Shown here in pieces: positions 48,701 through 61,018 of a DNA stretch of 64,000 nt. The translations under genes were made by a program, and so were the position numbers. Each line of letters begins with the position of its first letter. The stretch's first letter is position 1. The notes below the pieces were generated by a model that did not search any database, was not told the DNA's origin, and saw nothing but the letters and a program-made list of their open reading frames with translations. Source of the DNA: Solenopsis invicta (Eukaryota; Arthropoda; Insecta; Hymenoptera; Formicidae); assembly GCF_016802725.1 (NCBI RefSeq), contig NC_052666.1, forward strand, positions 30,284,997 to 30,348,996. The letters run 5' to 3'.

Positions 48701-51700
48701 ATCCATTGAATCCGCACTGAAAGTCAAATATAATCATTTAAATACATTAAAATAATAAATTCTAAAACATATATAATTGCAAAATTCCTACTTAGTATTA
48801 TCCATCATGCGTTCCGCTAAATAGTTAACCACGTTAGAAATCAGACTGTCTTCGGTGGATATACAATGTAACAATAGATCAAGTCTGATATCCATTCTCG
48901 CTAGGGCGGCATTTCTGTTCTGCATTTTACAGATAATAACGGCCTCAGATACCAGATATGCCACTAGATTAAGAAGCTGTCGTTCCTCTAACAACAGAAT
49001 ATTCTCAGGAACATAATGCTTCGGTGTGAATTTGTCCCGGCCCTGCCACAGCTTAGGATTGCAAGTCAAAGCCCATAAAAAGTCCAGAACGGCTGTAGGA
49101 TCGTATCTGTAAACACATAATAATCATAAATAAAAAAAAATATATGCTGATTAAAGTCAACTTAGGATAAAATTATATCTATATTCATAATAGAGAATAT
49201 CGCAAACAGTGAGAGCAGAAATTATTGACAAAATGAAAGAGTGCGTTGTACTTACTCATCATCACATTTATTTAACAAGTGGCCGACGCATTTATACAGA
49301 GTGGTCCAACTTGCTCTGTGTGTCAACAGTGTCAACAAGTAAGGTCTGCAGGAATGCGAGCTCACAATATTGTTATCGGTATTAATGTGTACATTTGCTT
49401 TTCCAAATAATAGCTTCATTTGGAGATTTGGACAAATGCCGATTAGCTCGGGTTCCACGGAAGCTAGCCAATCTATCAACAGCCCTGTACGAGGTTTCAA
49501 GGTGCCCTCGTTACTATCGCTGACCAATAATCTTGCCATAGCCTCGACTAGGTCATCATTCTTCTGCTGCTTCAAACAGAGATCCAACAGCCTTCGGCCT
49601 ACGCCTTCTAGATTTACAGAATCTGTAGCCTCTAATATCGAGCCGGGGCTCTCGCCGCGGCTCTGCATCAGCATCGACAGTTCCGCGCGTTGCGGCGTCT
49701 TCGTCAGTACATTAGCAAAATCCCGTAGAATCGACAAAACCGGCGCCTTTACGTCCCCTATCAGCGATATCAGATTTAGGCACATGTTGCGTGCCAATTC
49801 GACCACGTGCTTCGACGTCGATGGTCTCTTAAGCGGCAATAAGATTACACGCATCAGCGTGCAGGAATATTGCGGCATGTGTACAAGCGAAGCCAGAAAC
49901 TGTTTGACTTGCATGGAACTAAGAACGCTGCATATGTGCTGTATGGCCAGTACCACTGCGCCACTTTCCTTTGCGCACGATTTCTGCAGATCCTTCGCCA
50001 GAGTCTTGTGCAAACGCCTATAGGCGTCCATTTTCTGATTTATTGGAATATTTTCAATAAAGAGCCGATTTATCAAGTGCGGCACATCAGTCTTCACGGA
50101 GCACTGTATGACAGACTGTTTTTGTACTGTGGCACTTATCGGTAATGGTTGATGAAGCCTCCCAATTGACATTACGCCTTCGTCCGGTAATTGCGGTTCC
50201 ATCAATAGCAATACCTGGACAAACACCAGTCCACCTGTGGCGCCTCTTCGATGTTGCACTTCGACTAGTTGTGCCATGTACGTTTTATCCAACACTGCCT
50301 CGCCAACAGAACTTGGGTCGATCTGTACACCCGCGTCAAGCGTGTGAAGCAATTTGCTCATTGACGATACAGGTATACCGAAGCTTTGGATGAAAAGTAC
50401 CAATTGCTGAGGCTCCAGATCCTTTAAAGCCGCATCCACTAAACGGGGCACGTTACTTCGGATCATTCGTAACTTAAGCCAATCAGGTATAAGCAGCGCT
50501 TCTTCGCTAGTATCCACAAGAAAGGCCTTTGGTTGTTCCGTTAAAGGAAACCAAGTTTCCAGCAAGTTATTGAACAATGAATCGTCCTCTGATGTATCGT
50601 AGGTTAACAGTATAATCATAGCGTGTACCACAAGGATGTGCATGGTGCACTCCTCGCCGTTACTCCACTGAACCAAGATCTGATCTTGACTTTCGGACCA
50701 CTGATAACCCTCTCCTCTAGGCAATCGTGCTTTTTCAAGATAATTACAGAAGATTGCCATAAAGGAGTGCAACGTTTGCTTGGCTCGTTGATTATCGCTT
50801 TCGGGTTGAGGTAGAATGGCTGCGATAATGGTGCTGCGTTCGACAACCAATTGAGAGATCTCGTTGGCCAAATCCGTTAAGTCGGGCAAATCATCATCGG
50901 CGGTGTGCACGGCTAGATATGATATGTAGGTTTGCACGAGATCCGGACTGTTTTCAACCTGACAAGCGCCACGTAGCGCCGTGGAAACCAGCGAACGTAC
51001 CGATAAAAAATGAGGTATCGATGGCAATTTTCGTAGAAGCCAGGTCTCTCTGAAACAAATATCATTAAAGTATAACACAAGCCATTAAAGAATAGCTAAC
51101 TTACAATCTTAAGACAATGTTTTATGATTTAAGTTTTTGTCTTTGGTAATGCATAGTCTTGTGTCTCAAATCTCAAATTAAAAAAAGCGGTTTTGTTAAA
51201 GCTTTTTCTTATTCAAGATACATTTAGAAACATACTTTTCATTTTCCCCATCGACGTCCATACTCTCGTCCTCGAGGGGAATCGAGTCCAAAACCATCTT
51301 GAGTCCGGTGATCGCTTGGACCCGGCTGCTACTTTGCTGGCTGCTCAGTCTCCTCAAGAAATACTCCAAAACCTCATATGCATGCTGCTGATCCTGATTA
51401 GGATCGGTTAACAATGTCTGAAGGTGTGCCAATAGCTGTTGCTGTCTAGGCTGTTTTTCAACAGTCTGTGGATTAGTCGACAATAAATATTCGCAGAGGC
51501 ATTGCACTGGCAATTGGCTTAAAGAACCTTCGCTGTTTTGCACGAGATCTGCTAACCAGGGCATACTTTGTGATGTACTTTGCTGTTGTCTTTGAATGAT
51601 ATCCAATAAAAAATCCGGTTTGCGCGATCGGCAAAGCAGATGACCCAGTCTATGGGACGTATTCAACGACTGTATCTGCTCAAGCACGGCCTGTGGCGGT

Positions 51701-54700
51701 CTTCTAGCAATTCCCGTTGGATCCATGGTGATTAATTGTGACAACAGGAAACTATTCTGTTCGGATAGTTGGATCCTAGTCGATGCTGCGGCCAAGTGCG
51801 TTTCATACTCCAATATCTGTTGTTTCTCATGACTCTCAACTTGCATTTCTTTTGCACGTTCTTGTTCGATTATCTCTGGCAAAGCCATAGTTGGCGGTGG
51901 ATACGAGAAATGACTAGGAGACGAACATTTTATTGAAAATAAATATATTTATTTAATTATATAACTAGCTTCGTTTCAATAAACATTTTATTGAAACAAA
52001 GCTAGTTATATAATTAAATAAATATATTTATTATATGATTTTATAATACGTATGTACAAATTTTTAAATTCTTAATCTTTAACAAAAGAGCTTTTCAGAT
52101 CTAGGTATAGTAAGTGATTCATAGTTCCACCCGTTCCCATTACTACTATAGCAACAATTTTTAACAGTTAAACTCACTTTGTAATACACATTTCCATAAG
52201 CGTCCTTAATATAGGATATCGTTTCCATCCTAATGAGCCAATCGTGGATGGATTGTGAGCAGCTAAAATTAATAACATTGTCCATCCTTTCCAATAAAGG
52301 TTAGCTATCGCCAATGTCGGTGGTAGATATCTACAAAACGAACGTATATATTGTACAATTAAAGTTACAATTAAAAATAATATGCTTAGGATAGCCTAAT
52401 GACTGACAGTGTCCTAAATATTGAAAATTCGATCTTGAGAATGCTTTTTGAATATATAAATTATATCATTACATAATACATATATAATTGTATTTAATTT
52501 TATTTGAATTCTTAAAGAGTCTACTTATTGCCATAATACTTCATTTAAAGTAAAAATAATCTTCCAATTAAAAAAAATCATTTAAAATTAGATTTCCATT
52601 TTGGATATTGTCATTAATTAACAAGATTGGGTCAATTAACATTTTTTAACTAAATTAAGATAAAGTTAATGGTTTATAAAATTAATTTAGTTACGTTAAA
52701 AATTACATAAGCAAAAAATTAATTCAGTTAAAAGTTGTATTAAGATTAAATTAATTTAAATTAATTTAAAAGTTAAATTTGATGAAAATATTATTTATAT
52801 TAAATAAAAATATCGCATATTTTTAAAATTAGATTACCTTAAATAATCAAACAATTATAATATAAATCATCATCAAACTTAATACTTCGTAAATTAAGTT
52901 TATACAAAATAACAAAAATACATATTTTTTCTTTTATATAAGTAAACTTGAAGAAAATATATTAATATAAATTAAAGTGTTTTAAAAATAACTAATTAAA
53001 ATTAAAAATTAACTAAGTTAAATTTAAAGTTAATAATTTTTAAGTATTATTTAACTTTCAACTTTTCAACAAGTTACTCTTCAATTCTGCTATCCAACTC
53101 TGCTGGGCCATTACTTAACATGCAGACTTACTCGGCAGGTATGTTTATTGTTCCCGGTGGTTGATAAATGCTGAGATTAAAAATAAGCTCGATTACATCC
53201 ATTTTGTCAATTAGTAACATCGGGACACTCTCTGTCAAATTGGCTGCCGCTCGTCGAATCAATAAGTCAGCTAAATCCAAAGCCTCTGAATGAGTAATGC
53301 CGTTATCCTATAAATAAAAATAGAATAAAGATTGTATCTAAACAAAATTTTCTTGCTAATTCTTAAATTTATATTATAATATTTATTAATATTGTTATTG
53401 TTGCCTATAATATTGATATTCGATTTTAATTTATATAGTATTTATTTCATAATCTCTAATTTCGATTATTTTCTTATAATGATATTTATGCTGAAAACAA
53501 TGAATTTTAAGTAAAGTCGAAACGTGACGTATATATTAATTATTCTCATTTTTTCAAATAATTAAAAATAGATAAATAAAACAGTCACAAAATTAATGAT
53601 CTAGACACAGAATATAGGAAATATTTTTATGCTATAAATTCATCAAATATAATTTTTTGCAGGAAAATTTGATTATAAATAAAAACACTTTGCCAGTGAT
53701 TTATTTCAATCAGAAGTATGCTTTGTGCTTTGTAGTAAAATAAACTTCGTGAAACTTTTCAGTTTGAACACAAGTAAGCCTTTGATAAATGTAATATAAA
53801 ATAAACTACCAATATATGTTTGGACAATTAGTTATTCTTTTTTGATTTACTCGTATTTATTAGTTTACTTACTTTTTTGTCTAAATAGAATAGTTTCACA
53901 ATGAATCTGAGTACTTACTTTCGAATAACCAATCATTAACAATCTCCACAATGTAGTTTGTAACAGTGGGACATCGGATACCAGTCGTATGTAAAATACC
54001 CTGTCCGACTCTGGTGGCCAATTATCCAGTTTATAATAGTGCTCGGGAGACTCCAGAAGCATGATCTTGTGCATCGCGTGCAGGAGCTCGTTACGTCCGA
54101 CAGAGTACATCTGTTGCGCCGAATTCTGTAGCCATAACACAGTCTCATACTGTATCATGGCTACAAGCTTTTGAAACTGATGCAACAGAGCCACGTCTTT
54201 TTTATCCGCGCGTGCAGACAGCGTCCCCGCTTCCTTCACTTGCGGACTAATCGCCAGGAGCATGCACAGACACAGTAAATCCACTATCGATATAAACATG
54301 CGATCCTTAAACTCAAAGTTTAACAACTGTTGAGCTATATCCGATCGTTCGGACATTAATGTGCGTACGAAAACGATTAAATTGAGATCGTGACGACACA
54401 CGCGCACGATTTCTCTGAGCAATGCGCGCAACGGTCTCAAATAATCTTCACGATTCATCAGCAAATCTTGAAAGATCTCCGCAAGCAATTTCGCCGCTTG
54501 CTCTGGCAAAGTCTGAAACATTATACCCAACATGGGCATATTGTTTGGGTTACGCGCGTTTGATAACTCATTGTAAATCGTGTGCTTCAGCATGGTAGCT
54601 AAGTTCTCCGGGTGCAATCCGATCAGTTCCTTGACGCCATTCAAGTAGAGGTTAATCACGGCCTTCGTCTTTAATCTCATCTTGACCAGTTGGCTTATGA

Positions 54701-56923
54701 CCTCAACGTCTCTTTGAGTGTGAGACGTGCAATTGTAACAGATATAAATAAGTAGTTCCTGCGCGGGCCTCATCAACTTGGGATTGTGCAGCCAAACCTC
54801 TAACCTTGGAACGGCAATGTTTCTGATCTCGACGAAGCCACATGCCGAGGAAAGCAATTTCAAGAAATTTCTCGTTATAGTCTCGGCCTGACGTCTGTTC
54901 AATTGCTCCTTTACAGCTTCCAAGACTATTAATTCTATATTCTCCACGCAATGCGCGTACCGCGGCCCCACTGGAAACTCTATCTTCTCCTTATCCCCGG
55001 ATAAGGACGACGTTGACGCTGCCGGATCCTCGTCGTCCACTGTAGACGGGCTGGGACAATCCCGTTGCATTAGTACCGGAAACTCTGACTGTAGGACAGA
55101 TTTAGGTGGATGCCTTGTGTTGAAACCTGATAATATGTTGTCGACAAAACCCTTGCATTCTTCATGGTCAACCCATACACGCTCTCCAAGAGCATCCTCG
55201 ACATACAACTGTACAAATAATAAAAAATAAGATATAAAAATTATGCAATAAGCTATATACAAGAGACAAAAAATTCTGTCACAAAATATTACATCTATTC
55301 AATCATTAAGATTGTATATACTACATTTCAAAGCATTATCAAAAAAATATTTCATAAATTGTTCTATTATTACGTTTAAATATCTATGTAAAATTTGAGC
55401 ACAATTCTCTTATTGATTTAACAATTATTCTTATTTTTTTATTGGCTCTTGGTCCAAAATCTTGTTGGTAAAAAATCTTGTTTTTAAGTATTTATTTGCA
55501 AATTCGATGAGAACATAGTATTATGAAATGATTCAAATTTTTTACATATACATAATAAAACTAAAAAAAAAATAATTACCAAAAAAATTTATTTGGATCC
55601 ATTTACTTGTTTAAAAATGATTTCCTTAAATCTTTAACAAAATATGGCTATTTATGTTACATGAACCAAATTATTCGTTTTGTTCTTTGCGCAGTTGATT
55701 TTAGAACCAAAATTCAAATAATTGCAACCAAAATTTTTTTTATCATTGATTAGGAAAAAATAATAAATTTCGAAGATGTCCAAAGTTTTTTAATTTCAAT
55801 AACTTTTAGCTAGCATTGTGCAGTCAAAACAACCTTAAATAACTTATATTTAATAAAAAACAAATTTTGAATATTATTTTCAATTTTTAATAAGATGTAA
55901 ATGACACTTCAAAACTTATCTTTTTATCAAATATAAGTTACTAATGATTTAATAGGTATAAAAATTTGTGATCAAACTTTGTCACTTTGCAAAAGATTAC
56001 AAATAAATAATAACCTTCACAAATACTTCTGGCCAGTTCTTCTTGTCATGAAAACCTTTCATCAAGAGATTCGCAGCGAGTACGGAAACTAGTACGGGAC
56101 TCGCTTTACTCTTATAGGGATTCTGATTATTTGGATCCCTCCTTAGCAGGGACGATAGTGCGTGCAGTATGCAATCATTGGAGAAAATAGATGGGCGGAT
56201 TTTCGCTAGATACAACAAACCCATATAAAGTAATGTATCAGGTTTCCATCTTTGATTCTTCAACGTCTTGATAGCACCACATATTATCCCGATTACTTTA
56301 TCACCCTCGTCATTGTCGTTAGCCTCAAGTGCCATAGGCACGAAGTCTGCAGGATCGGTATCTATAACTACAATTTCCCATGCTTCCGCGCTGGAAGAAG
56401 GTTGCCGCTGATGAGAACTGACATGAGCTAGCTTAGGCTTCTTCTGTGGGACGTATATGAACGATGACCCAGAAGGAGCCTCTTTCTTCCGATCATTAGC
56501 TACACAACAATTTACAGGAATAAGTTACAAACAATAATTTGCAAATGAGAGAGAAGTTGAAAGAAAAGACAATGAACAAGAACAAAAGAAAAGGATAAAA
56601 AGAAATAAATATAGAGAGGGAAAGATTTCTTAGATATCACTGTTGTTAAAAATTTTTATAAACCAAGTTCCTTCTTAACAAAAAAAAAACTGAATAAATA
56701 TATTTTATTCAATCATTTGCAAGCATGAGTATCAATAAAAGGGAAATTATTTACCAGAAGTTGTAGAACTGCCACTCGGTTTGGAATGAATGACCCCTGG
56801 TCTGCTTTTAGAGTCAGAGTTGTCATTTCTCGAATTCTTCGATCCCAGTGCGAACAAATCAGACGGGTGTTGGGCAATTTTATTTTTCGCCGCCCTACCA
56901 AGTCCAGTCTTCCCGCGCTCCAT
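45713..56923 (-). CDS. IntS1: Integrator complex subunit 1 (13 exons, complete)
   Basis: Minus-strand exons: 56923-56755, 56499-56015, 55208-53919, 53307-53132, 52330-52178, 51913-51236, 51049-49256, 49106-48792, 48716-48251, 47899-47775, 47688-47498, 46582-46310, 45828-45713. All phases close and the sum is 2,076 residues, near the ~2,190 of human INTS1. Integrator is the nuclear RNA-polymerase-II-associated complex that cleaves snRNAs and attenuates mRNA transcription; INTS1 is its large scaffold. The protein starts with a basic, serine-rich disordered segment (MERGKTGLGRAAKNKIAQHP), then is almost entirely helical HEAT/ARM-like repeats. Family blocks include ALGERVWVDH, GPRYAHCVENIELIVLEAVK, PPTLAIANLYWKGW with LILAAHNPS, SLAHNILARALKHRP and the terminal IPYITKTIALLNTQQGC. 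A glutamine-rich insert lies in exon 51913-51236. No frameshift or premature stop is needed. Confidence 0.95.
47281..47340 (+). repeat. tRNA-like fragment in an IntS1 intron
   Basis: TTGACTTGTAGTCAGTGAG looks like an anticodon arm, followed by TTCCAAGTTCAATCCTGAC, which resembles a T-arm with the B-box core GTTCAATCC. There is no matching acceptor stem, so it is a tRNA pseudogene or SINE remnant, not a tRNA gene. Confidence 0.35.
48063..48150. repeat. Foldback unit with 23-bp arms in an IntS1 intron
   Basis: AAGGTGTTTCTCATAGAT at 48,063 and its continuation TTTTG are mirrored at 48,128-48,150 with one mismatch. The loop is about 42 bp. It resembles a minimal MITE. Confidence 0.75.
51938..52032. 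repeat. Near-perfect 46-bp palindrome in an IntS1 intron
   Basis: 51,938-51,983 and 51,987-52,032 are reverse complements with about two mismatches and a loop of only 3 nt. Arm blocks include TTATATAACTAGCTT and GTTTCAATAAA. The arms nearly fill the space between the exon starting at 51,913 and 52,040. Such a tight long hairpin is unusual and could stall replication or form stable intronic dsRNA. Confidence 0.85.
52625..53110 (+). repeat. Dispersed AT-rich repeat, copy 2 (IntS1 intron)
   Basis: Shares ordered blocks with 34,550-35,010, including AATGGTTTATAAAATTAA, TTAGTTACGTTAAAAATTA and TTTTAAAATTAGATTACCTT. Its ends are partly inverted copies of each other (TTAACTAAATTAAG... and ...TTAAATTTAAAGTTAA). 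Confidence 0.5.
53630..53755. repeat. Copy of the repeat at 38,168-38,278 (IntS1 intron)
   Basis: ATGCTATAAATTCATCAAAT and TATAATTTTTTGCAGGAAAA match the left half of the SCO1-intron repeat, and TTTGTAGTAAAATAAACTTC matches its right end. Confidence 0.55.
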
Positions 56924-57385
56924 AATTAATATTCTTTTCTAAAATGTGAAAAGCTATAGAAAATACATAAAAATATTTAAGGCGCAGATACCTATAAATA
57001 CAATATATTTATTGCAGTAATACTGTAATAAACGTAACAATATAAAAATAAAATATAACAAAATATAATAAACATTGTAAGAATTGATGTAAGATTTAGA
57101 AAATACTTGACTACTGGGAATATACATAAGTAGAGTCCTATTCTTTATATAGGACTCTATACATAAGTTATAAGATTCTAACCTAAAACACTCGTTAATG
57201 TCTAAAATGTTCATGAAGTAAATTCCGTCAATATCGTCGGCAATGAGAATACAGAATACTGGGACGCATATCGATAGCCTTGAGAAAATAAATTTTTGTC
57301 ATGTATCTAAATTAATTGCCTATGATCCCAACATGTTTCAACATATCAGATGATCAGAACCGCTCTCAACCGCTCTTGATGGCGA
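56924..57385. other. IntS1 upstream region
   Basis: No further gene is visible. A short hairpin lies at about 57,129-57,159, where TAGAGTCCTAT pairs with ATAGGACTCTA and ACATAAG is repeated directly on both sides. The IntS1 promoter should lie in the first few hundred bases upstream of 56,923. Confidence 0.4.
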
Positions 57386-58192
57386 CCAGGGGTTACAAAC
57401 TCCTATGCTTTTTTCGGTACCAGTGTTTGCAGCGCCATCACTTTTTGACACCCTCACAGACGAGAACTAAATTTTATTGTGTGAGTGTTCCGCCATATTG
57501 ATATACACATACAAACTGAAAGTAGGTGAGGATGGTGAATAAATTGAGGCATTTTTTCTTTTATTAAAAATATTTGCTATTAATATTTATTTACAAATTA
57601 GAATACATTGAAAATAAGAATAAGAATATTTATTATAACGTACAATAGATACAATACACAATTATAATATAATATACAATATACAATTTATATTTTATAT
57701 TTGTCAAATATTTGTATGTTCTTTTTCGTATTGTTTTTCCATTTTATATTGTAGTATAAAATTTTTGATTAACAAATTAATTCGGTGTTCAAAATTGTAT
57801 GTGATGGACATAATAAAAATTTAAATATAAAATTATAAGATGAACGGGATCTACGATAAATGCCCAAACAGAATATCTTATCCTGAATTGTATATCGTCT
57901 TGCCTATAACACAAATAAAAAACCAAAAACTAAGCATATGTATTATAAATATTGTGAAAGTAAAAAAATTGCTAAATATATACGCTGCATTTCTAATATT
58001 GTGAAAGTAAGAAAGTTGCAAAATATATATACTGTATTCTTTCATGATAAATGCATACTGCATACAAGTATTTCTCACAATTACTATTTAAACATTATAT
58101 TTATATAAATTATGCCAATATACGTAAAATTTAAATACAATAATATAATTTAAACAGGCACCAAAGCACTTATCAGGGCATTATCCGAGAAA

Positions 58193-58250
<58 letters not shown>

Positions 58251-58321
58251 ATATGTATAATTATATGTATACATATAAAATTTTTTACGGGTTTTTCACA
58301 ATTATTAGGGAACAATTAACA

Positions 58322-58437
58322 TTGGTTTATAATAGTTGTTAGCGTAAGAAATTGGCCAATCATAATAGATTTATAAAAATATACTCGATTATGATTAACC
58401 AATTTTTACTGTTATGGCTATTATAAACCAACTGTTA
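58322..58437. mobile_element. Foldback unit nested in the THAP element
   Basis: ATTGGTTTATAATAGTTGTT and AAATTGGCCAATCATAAT on the left are mirrored by ATTATGATTAACCAATTTTT and GGCTATTATAAACCAACTG on the right. Arms are about 49 bp and about 80% matched. It lies immediately downstream of the THAP frame. Confidence 0.65.
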
Positions 58438-58462
58438 TTCATATGTTAGGATTAAGAATTAC

Positions 58463-58881
58463 CTGTGGTGGAACATCATTATTTCTCAACATCATATTGA
58501 TGAAGTCCTCTCGTATTTTTGTAGTTTTATCCTCCTTGCCCTTACATTTTCTTCTATTTAATATCAAATTCTTGTAATTGTCTCTTGTTGTATGCTTTGT
58601 TCTTGATGCTGTATAGTATTCTTAAATTGTGTTGTACATGCCTCTGTTGTTATGAAAGGAACAGCAGTCCGATTTAGTCTTCGATATTTGGAAGTCCCAG
58701 TATAATCACTTTCTTTAAAGTGTTCATAACAAATTCTAAGCTTACTAATTTCATTTTCTTTGTAGGGTTTCAAAATTAAACTTTTTAACCACTTTTCACG
58801 CATGTGTACATTTGTTGGAAATACATGCGATGGCATATTTTTCTTTTATGTACAATTGAGTACACAACATGCTCTAACCAT
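58463..58881 (-). pseudogene. THAP-domain gene remnant (transposase-like), with in-frame stop and frameshift
   Basis: Minus-strand reading from the ATG at 58,881 gives a THAP start with a C-x3-C pair (ACCVLNC). A TAA stop at 58,848-58,846 then interrupts the same frame before the HVFP motif. The frame continues through W, the second zinc pair C-x2-H (ICYEHF) and AVPFI, the expected C2CH order. After residue TITRI it stops at 58,564. A shifted frame downstream stays open to a good splice donor (CCACAG|GTAATT, 58,463), so a second lesion or a missed splice is likely. THAP domains bind DNA in P-element transposases and in host factors derived from them. The position inside a terminal-inverted-repeat element favours a dead transposase exon. 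An intact shorter product starting at 58,836 would lack the first zinc pair. Confidence 0.7.
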
Positions 58882-59340
58882 TCTGGTACACTTATTCTTT
58901 AATCTATAAACAGAAAAAAAACATCGGATATAAACATTACATTTAATTTATCCAAAGTATTTATCCAAATGCAATTGATACTTACAGACGCAAACCTAAT
59001 TTAATAACGAGAAATACGTGATCTTCTTCTTCTTTCTTTTTATTGATATCCGTCCCCAATAATTCAACAGGATAACTGGACCAATACAGAAACAATAACT
59101 GGAATAATAAAACACCGAAATCCGATTGTGATGCACACAACAAACACAAAAATGTTAACGGATTAAAGCGTTCGAACTCCTAGTGCTCCTAGACTGCCAA
59201 TATGGCGGAACACTCACACAATAAAATTTAGTTCTCGTCTGTGAGGGTGTCAAAAAGTGATGGCGCTGCAAACACTGGTACCGAGGAAAGCATAGGAGTT
59301 TGTAACCCCTGGCGGGATGCACGCAATGGGCCGATACTTA

Positions 59341-59823
59341 GGCTGCGTTCCGAAATTCACTGCCAGTACTGAAAATCTATAGTATACGTAACGCACAGAT
59401 ATCTATACTAAACTAGATCGCTAACCTGTGGCATTAGCATATGACAGTATTGAGGCAGGAAGGATATCCGGTTTCAGCCATGTTACCTACAACAAAATGG
59501 CAGCTCCAATGCCGCTCTAATGCCGCTCTTGCTTGTCATTATGGCACGATATCGAAAAAACACACTCGATAATCGCAATTAATATGCTCAACGGTGCTCA
59601 GCGGTTAACCGGTTTAGTTGTCAAACCTGTCAAACACATACGCACTAACCTAATCTACGCGTAGACGCCATTTTCTTGTTGGGTAAGATGGCCGAATCCG
59701 GATATCCTGCCGGACACAGCTATTCAGCCGAAGGTAGCGATCTAGTTGTTAGATAGATATCTGTGACGTAACGTGAACTATAGATTTTCAGTACTTGCAG
59801 TGTATATCGGAACGCAGCCTCAA
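59341..59823. mobile_element. Foldback element (~480 bp) with GGCTGCGTTCCG tips
   Basis: 59,341-59,432 is the reverse complement of about 59,729-59,823. Both arms contain GGCTGCGTTCCGA, GTACTGAAAATCTATAGT, ACAGATATCTAT and CTAGATCGCTA. Neither strand encodes a transposase. GGCTGCGTTCCG-type tips are widespread in animal non-autonomous DNA transposons; I cannot name the family with confidence. Confidence 0.75.
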
Positions 59824-59844
59824 TCGCATGATGTAAGAAGAAAG

Positions 59845-60400
59845 GTGAAACAAGTAACCAGATGCGCAGTAGATCATACTCTAGACCAATCAGAACTGGG
59901 TCCAAATTTTGAGATTCAATATGGCTACGGCTGCGGTACTGGGACGTATGTATACTTGTATTTATACGTGAATCTGAGATAATTGGTGAATCGAAGAAAT
60001 TCAAAGCTACTTAAAAAAAGAAGAACGTGAAGGTAAGGTTGAGACTTTGTACATTAATGAAAATTGTGATTTAAAATTTTTTAAACTTGGATTAGAAGAA
60101 ATTTGGAAAGTTATAAGAATGAGCTTATGTGTATGGCTAAATTGTTATATTTCATGTTTATAACAACAGTGTTTATTGCAACAGTGATTTGTGTTAAAGA
60201 TAATAAATTTCAAGTATTTTTACATTTTTATATATATATTTTTTTTAACAACTTCTACATTTTAAGTACGTGTAAATACATATATTGTTCGTATTTAAAT
60301 TGCGCGGATATATTTGGACCCAAATTTCATTGGCGCATCACATTGAGCCACGCCTCTTACCGCGCATCGAGCCGCCGACGATGCGCGTTGTTTCACCTTG
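59845..60400. repeat. Diverged inverted segments flanking AT-rich DNA
   Basis: GGTGAAACAAG ... GATGCGC ... TGGGTCCAAATTT (59,850-59,915) reappears inverted and diverged at about 60,310-60,400 (GGACCCAAATTTCATTGG ... GATGCGC ... TTTCACC). It is probably another degraded foldback element. The open frame at 60,103-60,495 shows no protein features. Confidence 0.4.
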
Positions 60401-60423
60401 TATTTTACATCATAGGCTTGTTT

Positions 60424-60827
60424 CGAGGGGAAATTCACAGCCGGCATTGGTGTACAAAATTTCGGCAGTGGACTGCCGAAAAAAGTAAGCAGTGACCTAT
60501 AATATTGACGGCATTGTCGTCAGTGGTTGGGGAGTGGTGAGCTCACTTCAGAGTCGGTTTTTCGATCATGGGGTTGAGCACAAAAATTTTTGAATACTTC
60601 GGGAAAGCTTTAGAATTCTTGTGCAGGCATTGGCGTATGATAATGGGCACGCGGTAGTGTTCATAATTGCATGGCATTGCCTTAATTTTAATATAGGATT
60701 GACGGCATTGTAGGCATTGACTAACAATAAGCATTGTCGGCAGTGTACAAAAATGTCGGCAGTGTTTTACAGCAATGCCAAAAATCGGCATTGGTGTACA
60801 AAATTTTGGGTTGTGAATTCCCCCTCG
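60424..60827. mobile_element. 404-bp MITE with 8-bp target-site duplication
   Basis: The ends are CGAGGGGAAATTCACA and TGTGAATTCCCCCTCG, inverted with one mismatch. The 8 bases GCTTGTTT directly precede (60,416-60,423) and directly follow (60,828-60,835) the element, a perfect duplication. The interior repeats CGGCATTGGTGTACAAAATTT-like and TCGGCAGTG-like blocks several times in both orientations. An 8-bp duplication points to mobilisation by a hAT- or P-type transposase. Confidence 0.85.
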
Positions 60828-61018
60828 GCTTGTTTTCTATTCCTGCACTAGACTGCACTGGAACGTTCTTTCTTGCTTTCGCTAACTATCAAATATATAT
60901 CTATTTCATTTTAAGTGCACACTAATTTAGGGAGTTCAGGAACAGAAAACAAACGGCATGTGTACTCTAGGAGGGAGACGCTTCTTATCCTGTTTCCATG
61001 GATAAGATCCAGTCTTAT

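Larger units (their letters stand above)
57386..59312. mobile_element. 1.9-kb DNA transposon with 115-bp terminal inverted repeats and a broken THAP gene
   Basis: 57,386-57,500 and 59,198-59,312 are exact-length inverted copies with only two mismatches in 115 bp. The termini read CCAGGGGTTACAAACTCCTA. Inside lie a THAP-domain pseudogene on the minus strand, a (TA)n tract at 58,197-58,238 and a nested foldback unit at 58,322-58,437. THAP domains are the DNA-binding part of P-element-type transposases, whereas CAGGGGTT...CAAACT-like tips are also common in hAT elements, so the superfamily is open. The 8-bp flanks (ATGGCGAC and GCGGGATG) do not match, so no target-site duplication is visible. 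Confidence 0.75.

Noticed and set aside
49370..50023. 217-codon plus-strand frame
   Set aside because: It is the antisense shadow of the long IntS1 exon 51049-49256, whose own frame matches the family.
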